Positions 32,495-44,059 of a DNA stretch of 64,000 nucleotides are shown here, piece after piece; the first letter of the stretch is position 1; each line of letters opens with the position of its first letter. The notes under the pieces are model-generated. The model saw nothing but the letters and a program-made list of their open reading frames with translations, was not told the origin of the DNA and searched no databases. Origin of the DNA: Macrotis lagotis (taxonomy: Eukaryota > Chordata > Mammalia > Peramelemorphia > Peramelidae); contig NC_133658.1 in the NCBI RefSeq assembly GCF_037893015.1, positions 140,659,822-140,723,821 of the forward strand, read 5' to 3'. Made by a program: the position numbers and the translations under genes.

Positions 32495-33000
32495 TCTTAA
32501 TGTATATCTGATTATATTACTGAGTCAAGAGCAATAGAACACACATGTTGCTACAATTATTGATGTGCCATAGCACATGGCACGTGGCAGGATGTCCCTT
32601 CAGGCAGAGGGGACCCATAGTGCTTATGGAAGATTCTGTAAGAACCAAATGATGAATTCCAGTCAATATCTAGCTGCATCAGCTCACTAAGTCATAGGCC
32701 ATTGCATTAATCCTATGTCTGGATAGCATTTGCATTGTAAAGGGAAATTTTCACCATCGTAGAACTTGGGTTCATGAACTAGAAATCTCTGTTTTGACAA
32801 CCAGCCTCACTAAGTTCAAAAAGATTCATCACTAACCTGATCAAAGGATGATTAATTTTTTAACCTCTGCAACTATCAATGACTAACTGCTAAGTAGAGG
32901 GGTAGTAATCTATGTAGATGGAATCACTTGCATTGATTAATGAATCTACAGAACTTCAAATGATGAAGGTAGGAGCTTTCAAAGATCTGATACATTTATC
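32495..33000. other. No gene seen
   Basis: Unique-looking unassigned sequence between an L1 and an L2 tail. Confidence 0.45.
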
Positions 33001-33290
33001 ATATAATGTCTATTGTAGTATGTAAGTCGCTTGGAGACCAGACTTTCTCTTTTTTCCTTTGTATTTCCATCATAGTACCATCTATAGTAAACACTTAATA
33101 ATTTTTTTTGAGTTTTTGCAAGGCAATGGGGTTAAATGACTTGCCCAAGGTCAAACAGCTAGGTAATTAATAAGTGTCTGAGGTCAGATTTGAACTTAGG
33201 GCTTCCTGACTCCAGAGCCAATACTCTCTCCACTGTACCACCTAGCTGCCCTCTCTTAATAAATTTTTGTGGAATTAAATTGAATTGGGA
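33001..33290 (+). mobile_element. L2 3' tail split by a SINE
   Basis: 'gtcgcttggagaccagactttctcttttttcctttgtatttccatcatagtacc' and 'agtaaacacttaataa' match the L2 3' end, continued at 33,254 by 'cttaataaatttttgtggaatt'. Confidence 0.7.
33101..33253 (-). mobile_element. WSINE1-like SINE in an L2 tail
   Basis: A full antisense copy. Short TSD cttaataa at 33,093-33,100 and 33,254-33,261. Confidence 0.93.
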
Positions 33291-33374
33291 GTCTGTTTTA
33301 GCTAGTCTAATTCAGAGTCATCTCTAAGCTACATCTGAAGCATAGCTTTACCATCATTTGTCCTTTCAATTCTT

Positions 33375-33860
33375 GCACACATTGATAACAGTGTGAATAA
33401 CCATCAGCTGGAGAATGACTGAACAAGTTATGGTACATAAATGTAATGCAATATTATTGTACATAAGAAATTATGAAAGGAACAATTTCAGAGAAACAAG
33501 GGAAGATTTATATGAAATGATGAGAATGATATGAGCAGAATATCATCTTTATTTTTGAATATATTCTTTCTCCTCCCTTACCTTCAACTTGTCATTTGTA
33601 ATGAAGATTTTTTTGAAGTTGGAAAGAATTTGCAAAGCTAATCAACACATCAACTAAATCTGGCAGTGTATATAATACCACCACCACATTCTTTTTCAGC
33701 GCTAGGATCCTTATCATTGTAATTATATAATTATTATTTTTTGGGGGGGTTGCTTGTTTTGACATTTTCATTGCCATGGTCATGATGTAAAGGTGTGTTT
33801 TTAAAAGAAATTACACATTTTACAATAAAACATGCCTCTTCAAATTGTAAGGAATAAATT
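33375..33860 (+). mobile_element. Old L1 3' fragment
   Basis: 'ataaccatcagctggagaatgactgaacaagttatgg' and 'agaaacaagggaagatttatatgaaatgatgag' match the L1 ORF2 C-terminus. Downstream sequence to about 33,860 looks like a degraded antisense L1 3' UTR, so two fragments may be joined. Confidence 0.65.
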
Positions 33861-33874
33861 TCTATTTAAGCCAT

Positions 33875-34640
33875 CAAATCATAAAATTTTCTGGTTGGAA
33901 GGGACCTGAGAGTTCATATAGTCCCACCAATACCTGAATAGGAATACATTCTCCAACAGTTCAAACATACTCCATCTTTTGCTTGAGGACTGCCAGTAAT
34001 GCTCTCAAAGCTGATCATTTTCCCTTTCACAGAGCTCTAATCAGTTGGAAATTTTTCCCTAGATTGAGCTAAAGTGGGCTTCCTTGTTATCTTCATGCAA
34101 TGGTTCTTATTCTGTCTTCAGAGGTCGAACAGAACAAGTATAGGCAATTTGGTATAATAAACTGTAAATTTAGTTTCAGAGGCAGGTTCAATTCATCTTC
34201 AGCATGGTCTCCTGTGCCCTCATTATCCTGGATGCTCTCCTCTGGACACAGTGCAGATATAGGTATCCATCCTAACATATGATGCCCCAAATTGTCACAA
34301 TATTCTAGATAGGTTCTGACCAGGGCAAAGGAGAATGAGTCTTTTAGGAGGCAAACCTTGAGGAATCAGAGAAAAGAGCAGATTATCATCAGAAGGGTCT
34401 GGTTTTGCCACTTACTGTTTGGCCTTAGACAAGTCACTTAATCACTTTAAATCTCCGTTTTGTCATCTGTAAAATAAATTCCCTTCCATGTCCAAATCTA
34501 TGGCCCTTTAATGTCTCACATTCTGGATGCTGCATATGCCTCTTTTAATGTAGTCTAAATTTAACTGTAATATCACATTCACTGCTAACTCATTTAAAGT
34601 TGAGTAAATCTTAGGGTAGTCTAAAGTATTTCCCTCTCCT
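33875..34640 (-). mobile_element. CR1/L3-like LINE fragment with an embedded MIR
   Basis: 'gagctctaatcagttggaaatttttccctagattgagct', 'atcctggatgctctcctctggacac' and 'gccccaaattgtcacaatattctagataggttctgaccagggc' are antisense CR1/L3 3' blocks. 'atcacattcactgctaactcatttaaagttgag' (about 34,570) continues them. A sense MIR occupies about 34,400-34,510. Confidence 0.7.
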
Positions 34641-34799
34641 AGGACCATGCCCTAAAATATTACTGACTTCTTTCCCCTGGACAGAGAATTTTATTTCTTG
34701 TATATAAAAGAAAAATCAATCCCTTAAGAGCAAATGATTCCATTTTGACTTATCTTTTCAACCAAAAACTATTTTCTGGAATCTGGATTTCCTCAAGTA

Positions 34800-34985
34800 T
34801 CTCTCAAGAAAGCAAAAGAGTTTAAAGATTGAAAGTGCCAATAGAGGTTATCAAATTCAACTTCTGTGTTTTCCAAAAGAGAAAACTGAAAACTCAGAAA
34901 ACAGAAGTGATTTGTCTATGATCATACAAGTAGGATTTGAATTCAAGTCCTCTGACCACAAATCATTGATATGCTGAAGTCAGCT
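34800..34985 (-). mobile_element. MIR
   Basis: 'gattgaaagtgccaatagaggttatcaaattcaac', 'aaaagagaaaactgaaaactcag' and 'gaattcaagtcctctgac' form an antisense MIR. Confidence 0.7.
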
Positions 34986-35424
34986 CAGGACCAGGAGAAC
35001 CAATTGTTAATGTTCAATGTGAGCATTAACACCTCTGAAATCAACAAAGTTATAACTTAGGACTTCATTTTTTTGGTTTGTTGATTTTCTAGACTTATGA
35101 AAGTGATGGAGAAAATATTAGTAATGAAGATTAAACTTAAATGTGTGTCTATATGTAATGTTTTGGGGGCAGGGAAAGAACTGATTATTAAACATTTACT
35201 AGCACCCTTGCTCCAAATTTACTGCTCTTTTCAGTTCATCAGGATGAGGCCTAAGCATAACTACAAGCACAGGAATTTGTTTTTCATTAGCCCCTAACTT
35301 TGCCCTTCTTTGCCCTATTTCCCTTCAGTGACTCTTTTGACTGTATGTTCTCTTCCTGACAGATCCTGCTAGAAAAAAGTATCTATCTTTTGCAACTAAA
35401 TGTTTTATTCAAAACTTAACATGA
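34986..35424. other. No gene seen
   Basis: Unassigned sequence. The 66-aa ORF at 35,097-35,297 is unsupported. Confidence 0.45.
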
Positions 35425-37890
35425 ACTTACCAAAACTAATGGGATGCAGCCAAAGCAGTACTTAGGAGAAAATTTATATCTCTAAATGCTTACATCAATA
35501 AAATAGAACAAGCAGATCAATGAATTGTGTTTGCAACTAAAAATAACTAGAAAAGGAACAAATTCCCAATTAAATAACAAATTGGAAATCCTGAAAATCA
35601 AAGGAGAAGTTAATAAATTGAAAGAAAGAAAACCATTGAACTAATAAATAAAACTAGGAATTTGTTTTATGGGGAAAATAAAATAAAATAGATAAACCAT
35701 TGGTTAACTTGATTTAAAAAAATTTTATTCACCACCAAAGATATTAAAGCAATTATTAGCAGCTATTTTGTCCAATTATATGTCTGTCAATAAAGCTAAC
35801 AACTAAGTGAAATGAAAGAATATTTACAAAAGTATAGATTGACTAGGTTAAAGAAGAAATCGAATATTAAAATACTCACTTCTTAGAAAAAATAAATTGA
35901 ACAAGCCATAAATGATCTCCTTAAAGGAAAAATTCCCAGAACCAGATGGATTTACAAGTGAATTCTACCAAACAATTAGAGAACAATTCATTCCAATACT
36001 ATATAAACTATTTGGGAAAATGGACAAAGAAGGAGTGCGGTCATATTTCTTTTGCAACACAAATATGATACTGATAACTAAAGTAGGAAGAATCAAATAG
36101 AGAAAGAAAACTATAAACCATTTTTCTAATGAATATTGATGCAAAACTTTTAAATAAAATACTAGCAAGTCGATTATAGCTATATATGACAAAGATCATA
36201 GACTATGATTAGGTGGGATTTATATCAGGATTTCAGGGCTGTCAATATTAGGAAAACTATCAGCATGCTTAACCAAATCAATAACAAAACAACAAAAATC
36301 ATATGATTACCTCAATGGATGCAAAGAGAGCTTTTGACAAAATACAACACTCATTGTTTAAAAAAAACACCCACAATACTAGAAAACATAGGTAAAATGG
36401 AATTTTTCTTAAAATGTTAAATAGTATATTTCTTAAACCATCAGTAAGCATTATCTGTAATGGGAATAATCTAGAAGTCTTTCCAATAAGATCAGGAGAG
36501 AAGCAATTTAATTTATATTGTACTAGAATTTAATATTTAATATTGTACTAGAAATGATAGCCAAGGCAATAAGAGAAGAAAAAGAAATTAAAGGAATTAG
36601 AATAAGCAGTGCAGCAATAAACTAATGCTTTTTGAATATGACATGATGATATACTTAGAGAATCAAAAAACTAGCTGAAATAATTAACAACTTCATCAAA
36701 GTTGGAGGATATAAAGTAAATCCACATAAATCATTAGCATTTCTATATATTGTCAGCAAAGTCCATCAGGAAGAGATTAAAAAAAGTTTCTTTTAATATA
36801 ATTGTAGAAAATATAAAATATTTTGAAGTCAACCTGCCAAGGCAAACCCAGGAACAATATGAAAACAATTACAAAATGATTTTCACACAAATAAAGTCAG
36901 TTCTAAACAACTGTAGAAATATTAATTACTCATGGGAAGGCAAATTTACAAAAATACAAGTCATTTGACAAATGGTAAAAAGATATGAACAGGCAAATTT
37001 CAGAAAAATAAATCATAGGTAATATAGTTATATGAAAGAGAAATGCAAATTAAAATGAAACAGGTACCAACTCATACCCATCAAGTTGGCTAATATGACA
37101 GAGAAAGAAAATGGCAAATGCTGAAGAGGATGTGAGAAAATTGGGACCCTAATACATTATTAGTTGAATTGTAAACTGATCCAACTCTCCTGGAGAATAA
37201 TTTGGAGCTTTGCCCAAAAGGCTATAAAACTATGCCTACGCTTTGGCCCAGCAATACCATTACTACATCTGTATCGCAAAGAGCCTTTTTTTAAAGCAAA
37301 AAGATCTACATATACAAAAATATTTATAGAAGCTTTTTTGGTGAGGACAAAGATTTGGAAATTGAGGGCATGTCCAGTTAAAGAATGGCTGAACAATTCA
37401 TGATATATGATTGTGATGGAATACTATTATGCTGTAAGTAATGACAAGCAGTATATCTTCAGAAAAACCTAGGAAGCCCTACATGAACTGATGCAAAGTT
37501 AAGTGAATAAAACCAGGAAAACTGTACACAGTACACAGTAAAAGCAATATTTTATAATGATCAACTATGAATGACTTAGCTGTTCTCAGTGTAATACAAT
37601 TCCAAAGGACTTATGATGGGAAATGCTATCTACCTCCGGAATGCAGATCAAAGTACATTTTTTTAAAACTTCATATTTCTTGTTGAATTTTGGGGGAGTC
37701 TGTGTTTTCTTTTGCAACATGATTAATATGGAAATATGCTCTACATGACTGCACATTAATAATCTATATCAAATTGCTTGCCTTACCAAAGAGGGGGAAG
37801 AGAGAGGGGGAGAGAGAGAATTTGGAACTCAAAATTAAAAAAAATAAAGTTGAAATTTGTTATTACATGTAATTTTTAAAAATAAAAATT
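35425..37890 (+). mobile_element. Old L1 ORF2 and 3' end, internally deleted
   Basis: It begins at 'aatgggatgcagccaaagcagtacttagg', passes the RT region ([20 protein letters not shown] at about 35,940-36,000) and a degraded FADD-type block (about 36,640). At about 36,965 it jumps to the far C-terminal part ('tcatttgacaaatggtaaaaagatatgaacagg'). Compared with the L1s at 10.7 and 29 kb, about 0.9 kb around the WENWK block is missing. The 3' end 'gaactcaaaattaaaaaaaataaagttg' is present. Heavily mutated. Confidence 0.85.
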
Positions 37891-37984
37891 AAATATGAAA
37901 AACAACTTATTATATCAGTTCTACAAGTTGTTTAGTTTCTTGGAATAATAAAATCACAGATTTAAGATATGAAAGGAACACCTA

Positions 37985-38197
37985 ATCTAGTCTCTAAAAG
38001 ATGGGTGTCCAACCATTCAGCTCTTATGGGCCACATTGCCCATTTAAAAAGTTGTCAAGGGCTGCATATAGAATTTAATGTCTGTTTATGACTACAATGT
38101 AACTCATATTACCAATGAGTAAAATAATACAATATAATAAAGTATAATAAAAATAATGAGTGTAATAATAAAACATCCATTTTTAAGCAAAAAGTAA
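37985..38197. mobile_element. Possible hAT-type DNA transposon fragment
   Basis: 'gatgggtgtccaaccattcagctcttatgggccacattgccc' and 'gtcaagggctgcatatagaatttaatg' resemble Charlie-group hAT repeats. Similar AT-rich sequence resumes after the SINE at 38,377-38,610. Confidence 0.45.
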
Positions 38198-38213
38198 GAA
38201 CTTGCCATTTTTA

Positions 38214-38362
38214 GGGGGTTTTTTTGCAAGGCAAATGGGGTTAAGTGGCTTGCCTAAGGCCACACAGCTAGGCAATTATTAAGTGTCTGAGACCAGATTT
38301 GAACCCAGGTACTCCTGACTCCAAGGACAGTGTTTTATCCACTACGCCACCTAGCTGCCCCT
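38214..38362 (-). mobile_element. WSINE1-like SINE
   Basis: A full antisense copy with the target gaacttgccattttt repeated at 38,198-38,212 and 38,363-38,377. Confidence 0.95.
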
Positions 38363-38610
38363 GAACTTGCCATTTTTTAATTGGAATATTGAGCCTACTT
38401 TTTAGATACTAGTGCATCTATATCTGGTTTGAAAGAGATTATGGTGATGCACAGAATATTTTCAAGATAGTCATCTGAAATTTTTCTTCTATATTTTACT
38501 TTTAATATACTTCATATAGGAAAAAAATTGCTCACAAATACATTTACTTCTAAAGAGACGTCCTGAACAGGCATGTTCATGAAATGCCTAATATTTATCT
38601 TTAGTTTATT

Positions 38611-38725
38611 CTTTTTTTTTAGGTTTTTTTGCAAGGCAAAGGGGTTAAGTGACTTGCCCAAGGTCACACAGCTAGGTAATTATTAAATATCTGAGGTCTG
38701 ATTTGAACTCAGGTCCTCCTGACCT
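38611..38725 (-). mobile_element. WSINE1-like SINE, head deleted
   Basis: An antisense copy from the T run to 'aactcaggtcctcctgacc', where it stops; the tRNA head complement is missing. Confidence 0.88.
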
Positions 38726-38773
38726 TTAATTCCAAAACTTATAGTATCCTAATAATGTTTCAATAATTCCCTT

Positions 38774-39259
38774 GAGGATGGAAATTCAGGGAAGCCTGGA
38801 GGGATTTGCATGAACTGATGTTGAGTGAGATGAGCAGAACCAGAAAAATGAAAAATACTGTACACCCTAACAGCAACGTGGGGGTGATGATCAACCTTGA
38901 TGGACTTGCTCATTCCATCAGTGCAACAATCAGGGACAATTTGGGGCTATTCTGCAATGGAGCATACCATCTGTATCCAGAGAAACAAATGTGGAGTTTG
39001 AAAAAAGAGCAAGGACAATTACCTTTAATTTAGGGGGGAAAAACTGATATCTTATTGTCTGATCTTGCTATCTCTTATACTTTAGGTTTCTTCCTTAAGG
39101 ATAGGATTTCTCTCTTATCACATTCAATTTGGATCGATGTATACCATGGAAGCAATGTAAAAACTGGCAAATTGCTTTCTGTGGGGGGTGGGGGGAGAGA
39201 AGTATGATTAAAGGAAAAATTGTAAAACTCAAAATAAATAAAATCTTTATAAAAAAATA
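38774..39259 (+). mobile_element. L1 LINE 3' end, 5'-truncated, with TSD
   Basis: ORF2 C-terminus (frame 38,806-39,033: HELMLSEMSRTRK then DGLAHSISATIRDN) plus 3' UTR with G-rich tract and tail. TSD aataattccctt at 38,762-38,773 and 39,260-39,271. Confidence 0.93.
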
Positions 39260-39409
39260 AATAATTCCCTTGGTCTATTCACTGTCCTTTAGAGAGACTT
39301 TTTATTCAAACTCCCATGTAAATTGTTGATAAAATTATAATTCTTCCACAGTTATTTTCCTGGGTTTCAAGTTAAAAAAAATGAAACTCAAACAAGAATA
39401 TCAGTCATG

Positions 39410-39551
39410 GGGCGGCTAGGTAGGGCAATGGATAGAGCACCGGCCCTGGAGTCAGGAGTCCCTGAGTTCAAATCTGACCTCAGACACTTAATAATTACCT
39501 AGCTGTGTGGCCTTGGGCAAGTCACTTAACCCCATTGTCTGGCAAAAAAAT
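39410..39551 (+). mobile_element. WSINE1-like SINE
   Basis: A full-length, low-divergence sense copy beginning ggggcggctaggtagggc. No clear TSD found. Confidence 0.93.
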
Positions 39552-39559
39552 AGCTAGTG

Positions 39560-40829
39560 GAAAATTTTTTGGGGGGAAACATAGATTTCCCCCCAAAGTT
39601 TTTCAAACTAAATGTTTTTGACACTACCTCCTTTAGAATTCAGGCTCTGATTCCTTAACACTAGTTTTTTTTTAAGGAGGACATGGGACCAAAAGAATTC
39701 AAACTAGAAAAGTTTTACTCTTACTTCTAAACACAGGCCACTCCCCAAAATAAGTCTGGGTAGATCTAGGTATACAAATCCCAAAGCTAGTTGAAGATCT
39801 GTCCTAATGGTCTATCTCCAAATCACCTATATCTCTTGTCCTTAAATTCTTTCTAAACTGGCTCTGTTATCTCTCCAAATTCTTCCTTGTCCCCATACTC
39901 TGTGATTTGTCTCTGAACTCTGCTACTTATTTTCATAATTACCCCAAATTCTGACCCCTCCTTACAAATATCTGTCTCTTCTCCCCAAACCTATTAACTG
40001 TCTTCAAAGCATCTCTCAGCATCCCCTAGATTTCACAGCCCCAGAAGAGAAACAAGTAAACCTTGTTTTGGGGGTCTTACCTATAATTAAAAAGTTGTGG
40101 GGTTTTTGTCTTTTTTTTTTTTTAAGGAGGCTTCAAGGAGGCACAGACAGGAATAAGAAGCAGACACAATATTGAGTCACCTCCCCTGGGAGGTGAGAGT
40201 AAAATACCCCTAGGCAAGGGGCAGGCTTTGGTGTGTCCATTGCTCACCAGGGGCCGTGCTTGGATATGGAACTTTCCAGCAATGATTTTCTGGCTAATTA
40301 TTACCATCTGCTTCATTTCGGGCAGCAGACCCTTTCCAGGGGCAGCTCGTGAGTTTATTTGCTGGAGATGCAGGAAGAAGGCAACCAGTCGTGACCAACT
40401 GCTTGTAGCCCACAAGTTTTCCTAAGGAAGAAGCAAGGGAGCCACTGTTCAGATTTCTACCAGGACTCCTGAGTGAGTAAATTTTCTAGCAACTTGCTTC
40501 CACAGTTCTCCATTCTATTGCTTTCATCCTCTAGTCTGGTTTTCCAGTCTCACTTTCTCTTCTCTGGCATGCCGGGAGAACAGTCAGTTCCTTTCCTATT
40601 GACAGCAGACTAACCAGCATGCACTGCACACTTCTCCTCTACAGCTGCAAGCCAGAGCTATGTAATGTGGAAAAGGAGACCCAGGGTGTGATTCAGTCAA
40701 TGAACAACTATTTATGACTGTAAGCAGATTTCAGCCTCATCCTGATGAGATATTTCATGCTCTTATGAATGATAAACAAACATTTCAGGGAACCTTTCCA
40801 ACTCAAAGAAACAAAAGGCCATTCGGGTC
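39560..40829. other. Unique sequence, no gene confirmed
   Basis: The first half (to about 40,080) is pyrimidine-rich. From about 40,110 to 40,640 no repeat family is recognisable and base composition is more balanced, with a 97-aa minus ORF (40,122-40,415), a 65-aa plus ORF (40,228-40,425) and a 'ctaattatta' homeodomain-like core at about 40,292. No splice-bounded frame is convincing. It could be a conserved non-coding element. Confidence 0.4.
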
Positions 40830-41215
40830 ATAGGATCATAAATCCCAGAACTGAAAGAAAGTAGTCAAACTCCAAGGCTAGACTAGTCAGGGATTAGTGG
40901 GAGGAAATGAAAATTTTCAGGTAAGTGACACTCTGGAGAAAAATCATGAGCTAGTATGATTTCTTGAATGCAACTGTCCTGGGATCAATGACTTGAAATT
41001 CCTGCCCTTAAATGAAAGTGATACACAAACTTTGGACATCATGAATTTTAAGAGGTCCCTTATAGAGGAAAGAATACTGGAATTTTGAATCAAAGAACCA
41101 GACATCAAACTCCAGCTTTCTACTTGTATGTCCCCCTAAGACATTTAACCTCCCTTGGCTTTAGTTTCTTAAATCTCTTCTGGGTTGTCATCTATGATTC
41201 TATGGTTCTCTGTCT
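40830..41215. mobile_element. MIR fragments
   Basis: 'ataggatcataaatcccagaactgaaagaaagtagtc' (about 40,830) resembles the start of an antisense MIR. 'ctacttgtatgtccccctaagacatttaacctcccttggctttag' (about 41,122) is a sense MIR. Confidence 0.55.
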
Positions 41216-41279
41216 GGCAATGTGATAGTCCCATCATGAAACCATGTTGGTTTGTCAGCAAATTTTCACCAAAAGCCTG

Positions 41280-41665
41280 TGACAAAAGCACTGTGGGAGG
41301 CAAGATGGTGGTATAGGGGAATGGGGTTGCTTTCTGAGAAATTGTGACAAAAGTAACAGGAGTTTAGGCAGTGTCTTCATATATTCAAAGAGTTGATCCC
41401 TGCAGAAAGAGTAGATCAGATCATTCCATTTTGCCCCAGAGGGCAGAATGAGGAGCAAAATTTAGACATTCTTGAGGCAGATTTTTACCCTACCCAAAGA
41501 CTCCCTAGTCATTAGAACTATCTATGGGCTGCCTTGGTAAGTAGTGAATTCCTTATTGTTGGAACTCTCTTCAAAGTGAGGAGGAGGAAATGTTGTAGGA
41601 ATGAATGTTTCTTTCAGGTACAGATTGAGCTAAAAGATATCAGAGATCCCCTCTTAGATAACCTG
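41280..41665 (+). mobile_element. CR1/L3-like LINE 3' end
   Basis: 'gccccagagggcagaatgaggagcaaaat', 'attcttgaggcagatttttaccctaccc', 'attagaactatctatgggctgccttggtaagtagtgaattcc' and 'tttcaggtacagattgagctaaaagatatcagagatccc' keep the full CR1/L3 3' order. The best-preserved copy here. Confidence 0.7.
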
Positions 41666-41689
41666 TGGTTCTGTGACTAGTTCCATACA

Positions 41690-41985
41690 TCTCTTGAATC
41701 AGAACCACAGAATTCTGGAAATGCAAAGGACCATTAGATAAGAACTACCCCAACCCTTATCTCAGAGTTGAGAAACTGAGGTCCATCAAATGACTTATCA
41801 TGGGTCATATGGTGAGTTAAAGGGATGACCAGGACTAGAACCATGGGATCATAACTAGACTACAGCTTAAAGATCATTTAGTCCAATCCTCTCAGAAGAA
41901 GAAACTAAGGCACAGAGAAGCAAAGTAAATTGTCATAGTCAATATGTCCTATACTCTTTACACTTTACTACAGGCTAGTTAGAAT
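41690..41985 (-). mobile_element. Two MIR copies in tandem
   Basis: Each has the 'agaaccacagaattctgg...aaggaccattagat' or 'catgggatcataactagactacagcttaaagatcatttagtccaatcc' start and a 'gaaactgaggt/gaaactaaggcacagag' block. Confidence 0.65.
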
Positions 41986-42269
41986 ACTATATTCCTACCG
42001 CATCCCAAGCAGAGCAGTCAGTATATATAGGACACTTGAAGAATACCTTGTCTGACCTCATTGGTGCCAAAGCTTATCTAATGGCATGAGATAGACCACA
42101 GGCATTGGTACTATGGTAGGTCATAGACATGACACCAGCAAAGAAACATAGTAAGGTTCTATGATGAGATAGATGATTAAATGGATTCACAATGTTACTG
42201 CTTGAACATTAACTCAAAGAATGTCTACAGATCTCCTGCCTCTCTGAATCACAAAAGCAGATGATAATA

Positions 42270-42350
42270 ATATCAAATGGAGGTGCTATGGTCCTCAGGG
42301 TCATGAAGAGTCAGACAGGACTGAGTGACTGAACAATAGCAAATCATACC
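42270..42350 (+). mobile_element. RTE/Bov-B-type tail fragment
   Basis: 'ggtcatgaagagtcagacaggactgagtgactgaacaa' is the characteristic RTE 3' end that also forms the tails of the RTE-tailed SINEs elsewhere in this window. Confidence 0.75.
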
Positions 42351-42404
42351 AATACTCAGAATAGTTTACATTTCTATAGGATTTCATGCTCTACAGAGTA
42401 CTTT

Positions 42405-42548
42405 TCTTTTTTAAGTTTTATTTTTAATTTATTTTTTCTACTGTATTTAAAAATAGTTTTCAACAGTGATTTTTGTAAAGTTTTGTCCTTCCCTCCTCCC
42501 TAGAATAAGAAATAATCTGGTATAGGTTATACTATTACAAAGTATTTT
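42405..42548 (-). mobile_element. L1 3' UTR fragment
   Basis: 'aaatagttttcaacagtgatttttgtaaagttttg', 'ccctcctccctagaataag' and 'aatctggtataggttatac' form an antisense L1 3' end. Confidence 0.65.
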
Positions 42549-42649
42549 TCTCAAAGTATTCTCCAGCTTGGGTAATGGTTCAAGAATGTGATGTACCTGG
42601 GAGAAAGGAAAGGAGAGGTAGAATAAACTAAGATATTTCATGTAAAAGA

Positions 42650-43345
42650 GTCAAGAAATAGCTTTTGCAATGGTATGAAAGGGGGGAAGGTGAGGGGGAT
42701 TGTCTTCATTCTCATTGGAAATGGCTCAGAAAGTAAGCAACATATATACTTAATAGGGCATAGAAATCTAGAAGAAAAAGAGAGAAAGGGGATAGGAGAA
42801 AGGGGATGAGGGAAGGGAGGGGGAAGGTAGGGGATAGAGGAGAAGGTAGATCATGGGAGAGAACAGTCAGATAGAATACATTTTCTTTTTTACTTTTTGC
42901 AAGGTGGTGGGGTTGGATGGCCTGTCCAGGACCTCAAGGCTGGGTGCTTGCTGGATCTCTGCGGGGGAATGTAGGCTTGGGGCCTTTTGGCCCCAGGGCT
43001 GGTCCACTGCACAACTTGTCTGCCCCACAGCACACTTTTGAAGAGGGACAGAGTGAAAGGAGAGAGAAAATATAATAATTGGGAGTGGGGAGAAATGGAT
43101 AGAGGGAATGACAATCAGCAACAGTAACTGTGGAAAAATATGGAAGTAACTTTTCTGATGAAGAATGTGATCCACCCCAGAGACAGAGATGATGGTATCA
43201 GAACACAGACTGAAGCACATTTTTTTCTTTCTTTCATTTTACTTCTCATAAGGTTTTTTTATTTGGGGGGGGTTATGTTTACTCTTACAACAAGACTCTT
43301 AGTAATGTGTAAATAATTTTTTTAAATGTGACGCACCACAGTCAG
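42650..43345 (+). mobile_element. LINE (L1-like) 3' region split by a SINE
   Basis: A purine-rich region, 'gggagagaacagtcagat', then after the SINE 'gaagagggacagagtgaaaggagagag', 'aacagtaactgtggaaaaatatggaagtaacttttctgatgaag', 'gatccaccccagagacagag' and a T-rich/G-rich end. The order looks like a marsupial LINE 3' UTR; the exact family is uncertain. Confidence 0.55.
42885..43026 (-). mobile_element. Strongly diverged WSINE1-like SINE with A-to-G excess
   Basis: It aligns to the antisense SINE over its full length ('ttttgcaaggtggtggggttggatggcctg' to 'aacttgtctgcccc'), with a short deletion before the head. Of about 38 differences in the first 92 aligned positions, roughly 16 are A to G on the plus strand and only about 5 are G to A. 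Confidence 0.85.
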
Positions 43346-43384
43346 ATGGCTAGTAAGTAACAGGACTGGAGAAACTGGAGGTGT

Positions 43385-43590
43385 TTAACTTCTAGACTTT
43401 GACTTAGCAGATTTAACATCACTCTTCAAGCATTTGAATGATTGCCTGGTGGAAGAGGAAGTTGACCTTTTTAGTGTAGCTACCTAAGAGCATCACAGAG
43501 CAGAAGATGGAGAGGAGTAAACAAATGCCAAGAGACATGGATATAATAGTAAGGAGGAATACTGAGCACTTTGGGTGGGATGTGGCTGGA
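43385..43590 (+). mobile_element. CR1/L3-like LINE fragment
   Basis: 'cttcaagcatttgaatgattgcctggtggaagaggaagttgacc' and 'agagcatcacagagcagaagatggagagg' match the family at 1985 and 2825. Confidence 0.5.
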
Positions 43591-43644
43591 AGGTTTGAAT
43601 ATGAATGAGAATGAGCAAACTATGGCAGAACAGAATTAATACTT

Positions 43645-43675
43645 GGACTTGGACTTGGACTTGGACTTGGAACCA
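43645..43675. repeat. (ACTTGG)n hexanucleotide repeat
   Basis: About five tandem acttgg units, lying at the 5' edge of a sense MIR. Confidence 0.92.
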
Positions 43676-43766
43676 AAGACTTGGATTTGAGTTCTGACCT
43701 TGGTCACTTATTAGCTTTGTAATTCTGGATGCACACCCTTGATGACATTTCTTTATCTGTAAAATG

Positions 43767-43817
<51 letters not shown>

Positions 43818-44010
43818 TCATCTTTCTGAGTTCAAATCTCATCTCAGATACTAGCTGTGTGACCTTGAGCAAGTCACTTAACCCTCTTTGCCTTAGTTTT
43901 CACATCTGTAAAACAAAACAGAGAAGGAAATGGCAAACTACTCCAGTTTCTTTGCCAAGAAAACTTCAAATAGTGTCACAAAGAGTCAGGCAAGACTACA
44001 ACAAAGGAAT
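43676..44010 (+). mobile_element. MIR and RTE-tailed SINE, separated by (AT)n
   Basis: A sense MIR (43,676-43,768, 'gaattctggatgcac...ctgtaaaatgg') meets an (AT)n tract. From 43,815 there is a SINE body ('gtgtgaccttgagcaagtcacttaaccc') with the RTE tail 'ggaaatggcaaactactccagtttctttgccaagaaaactt...gtcacaaagagtcaggcaagac'. Confidence 0.8.
43769..43814. repeat. (AT)n microsatellite
   Basis: About 23 uninterrupted AT units. Confidence 0.97.
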
Positions 44011-44059
44011 GGAACAAGCCTTAGAGGGTTGCTGGCACTAAGAAGTTAATGGCTTGCAC

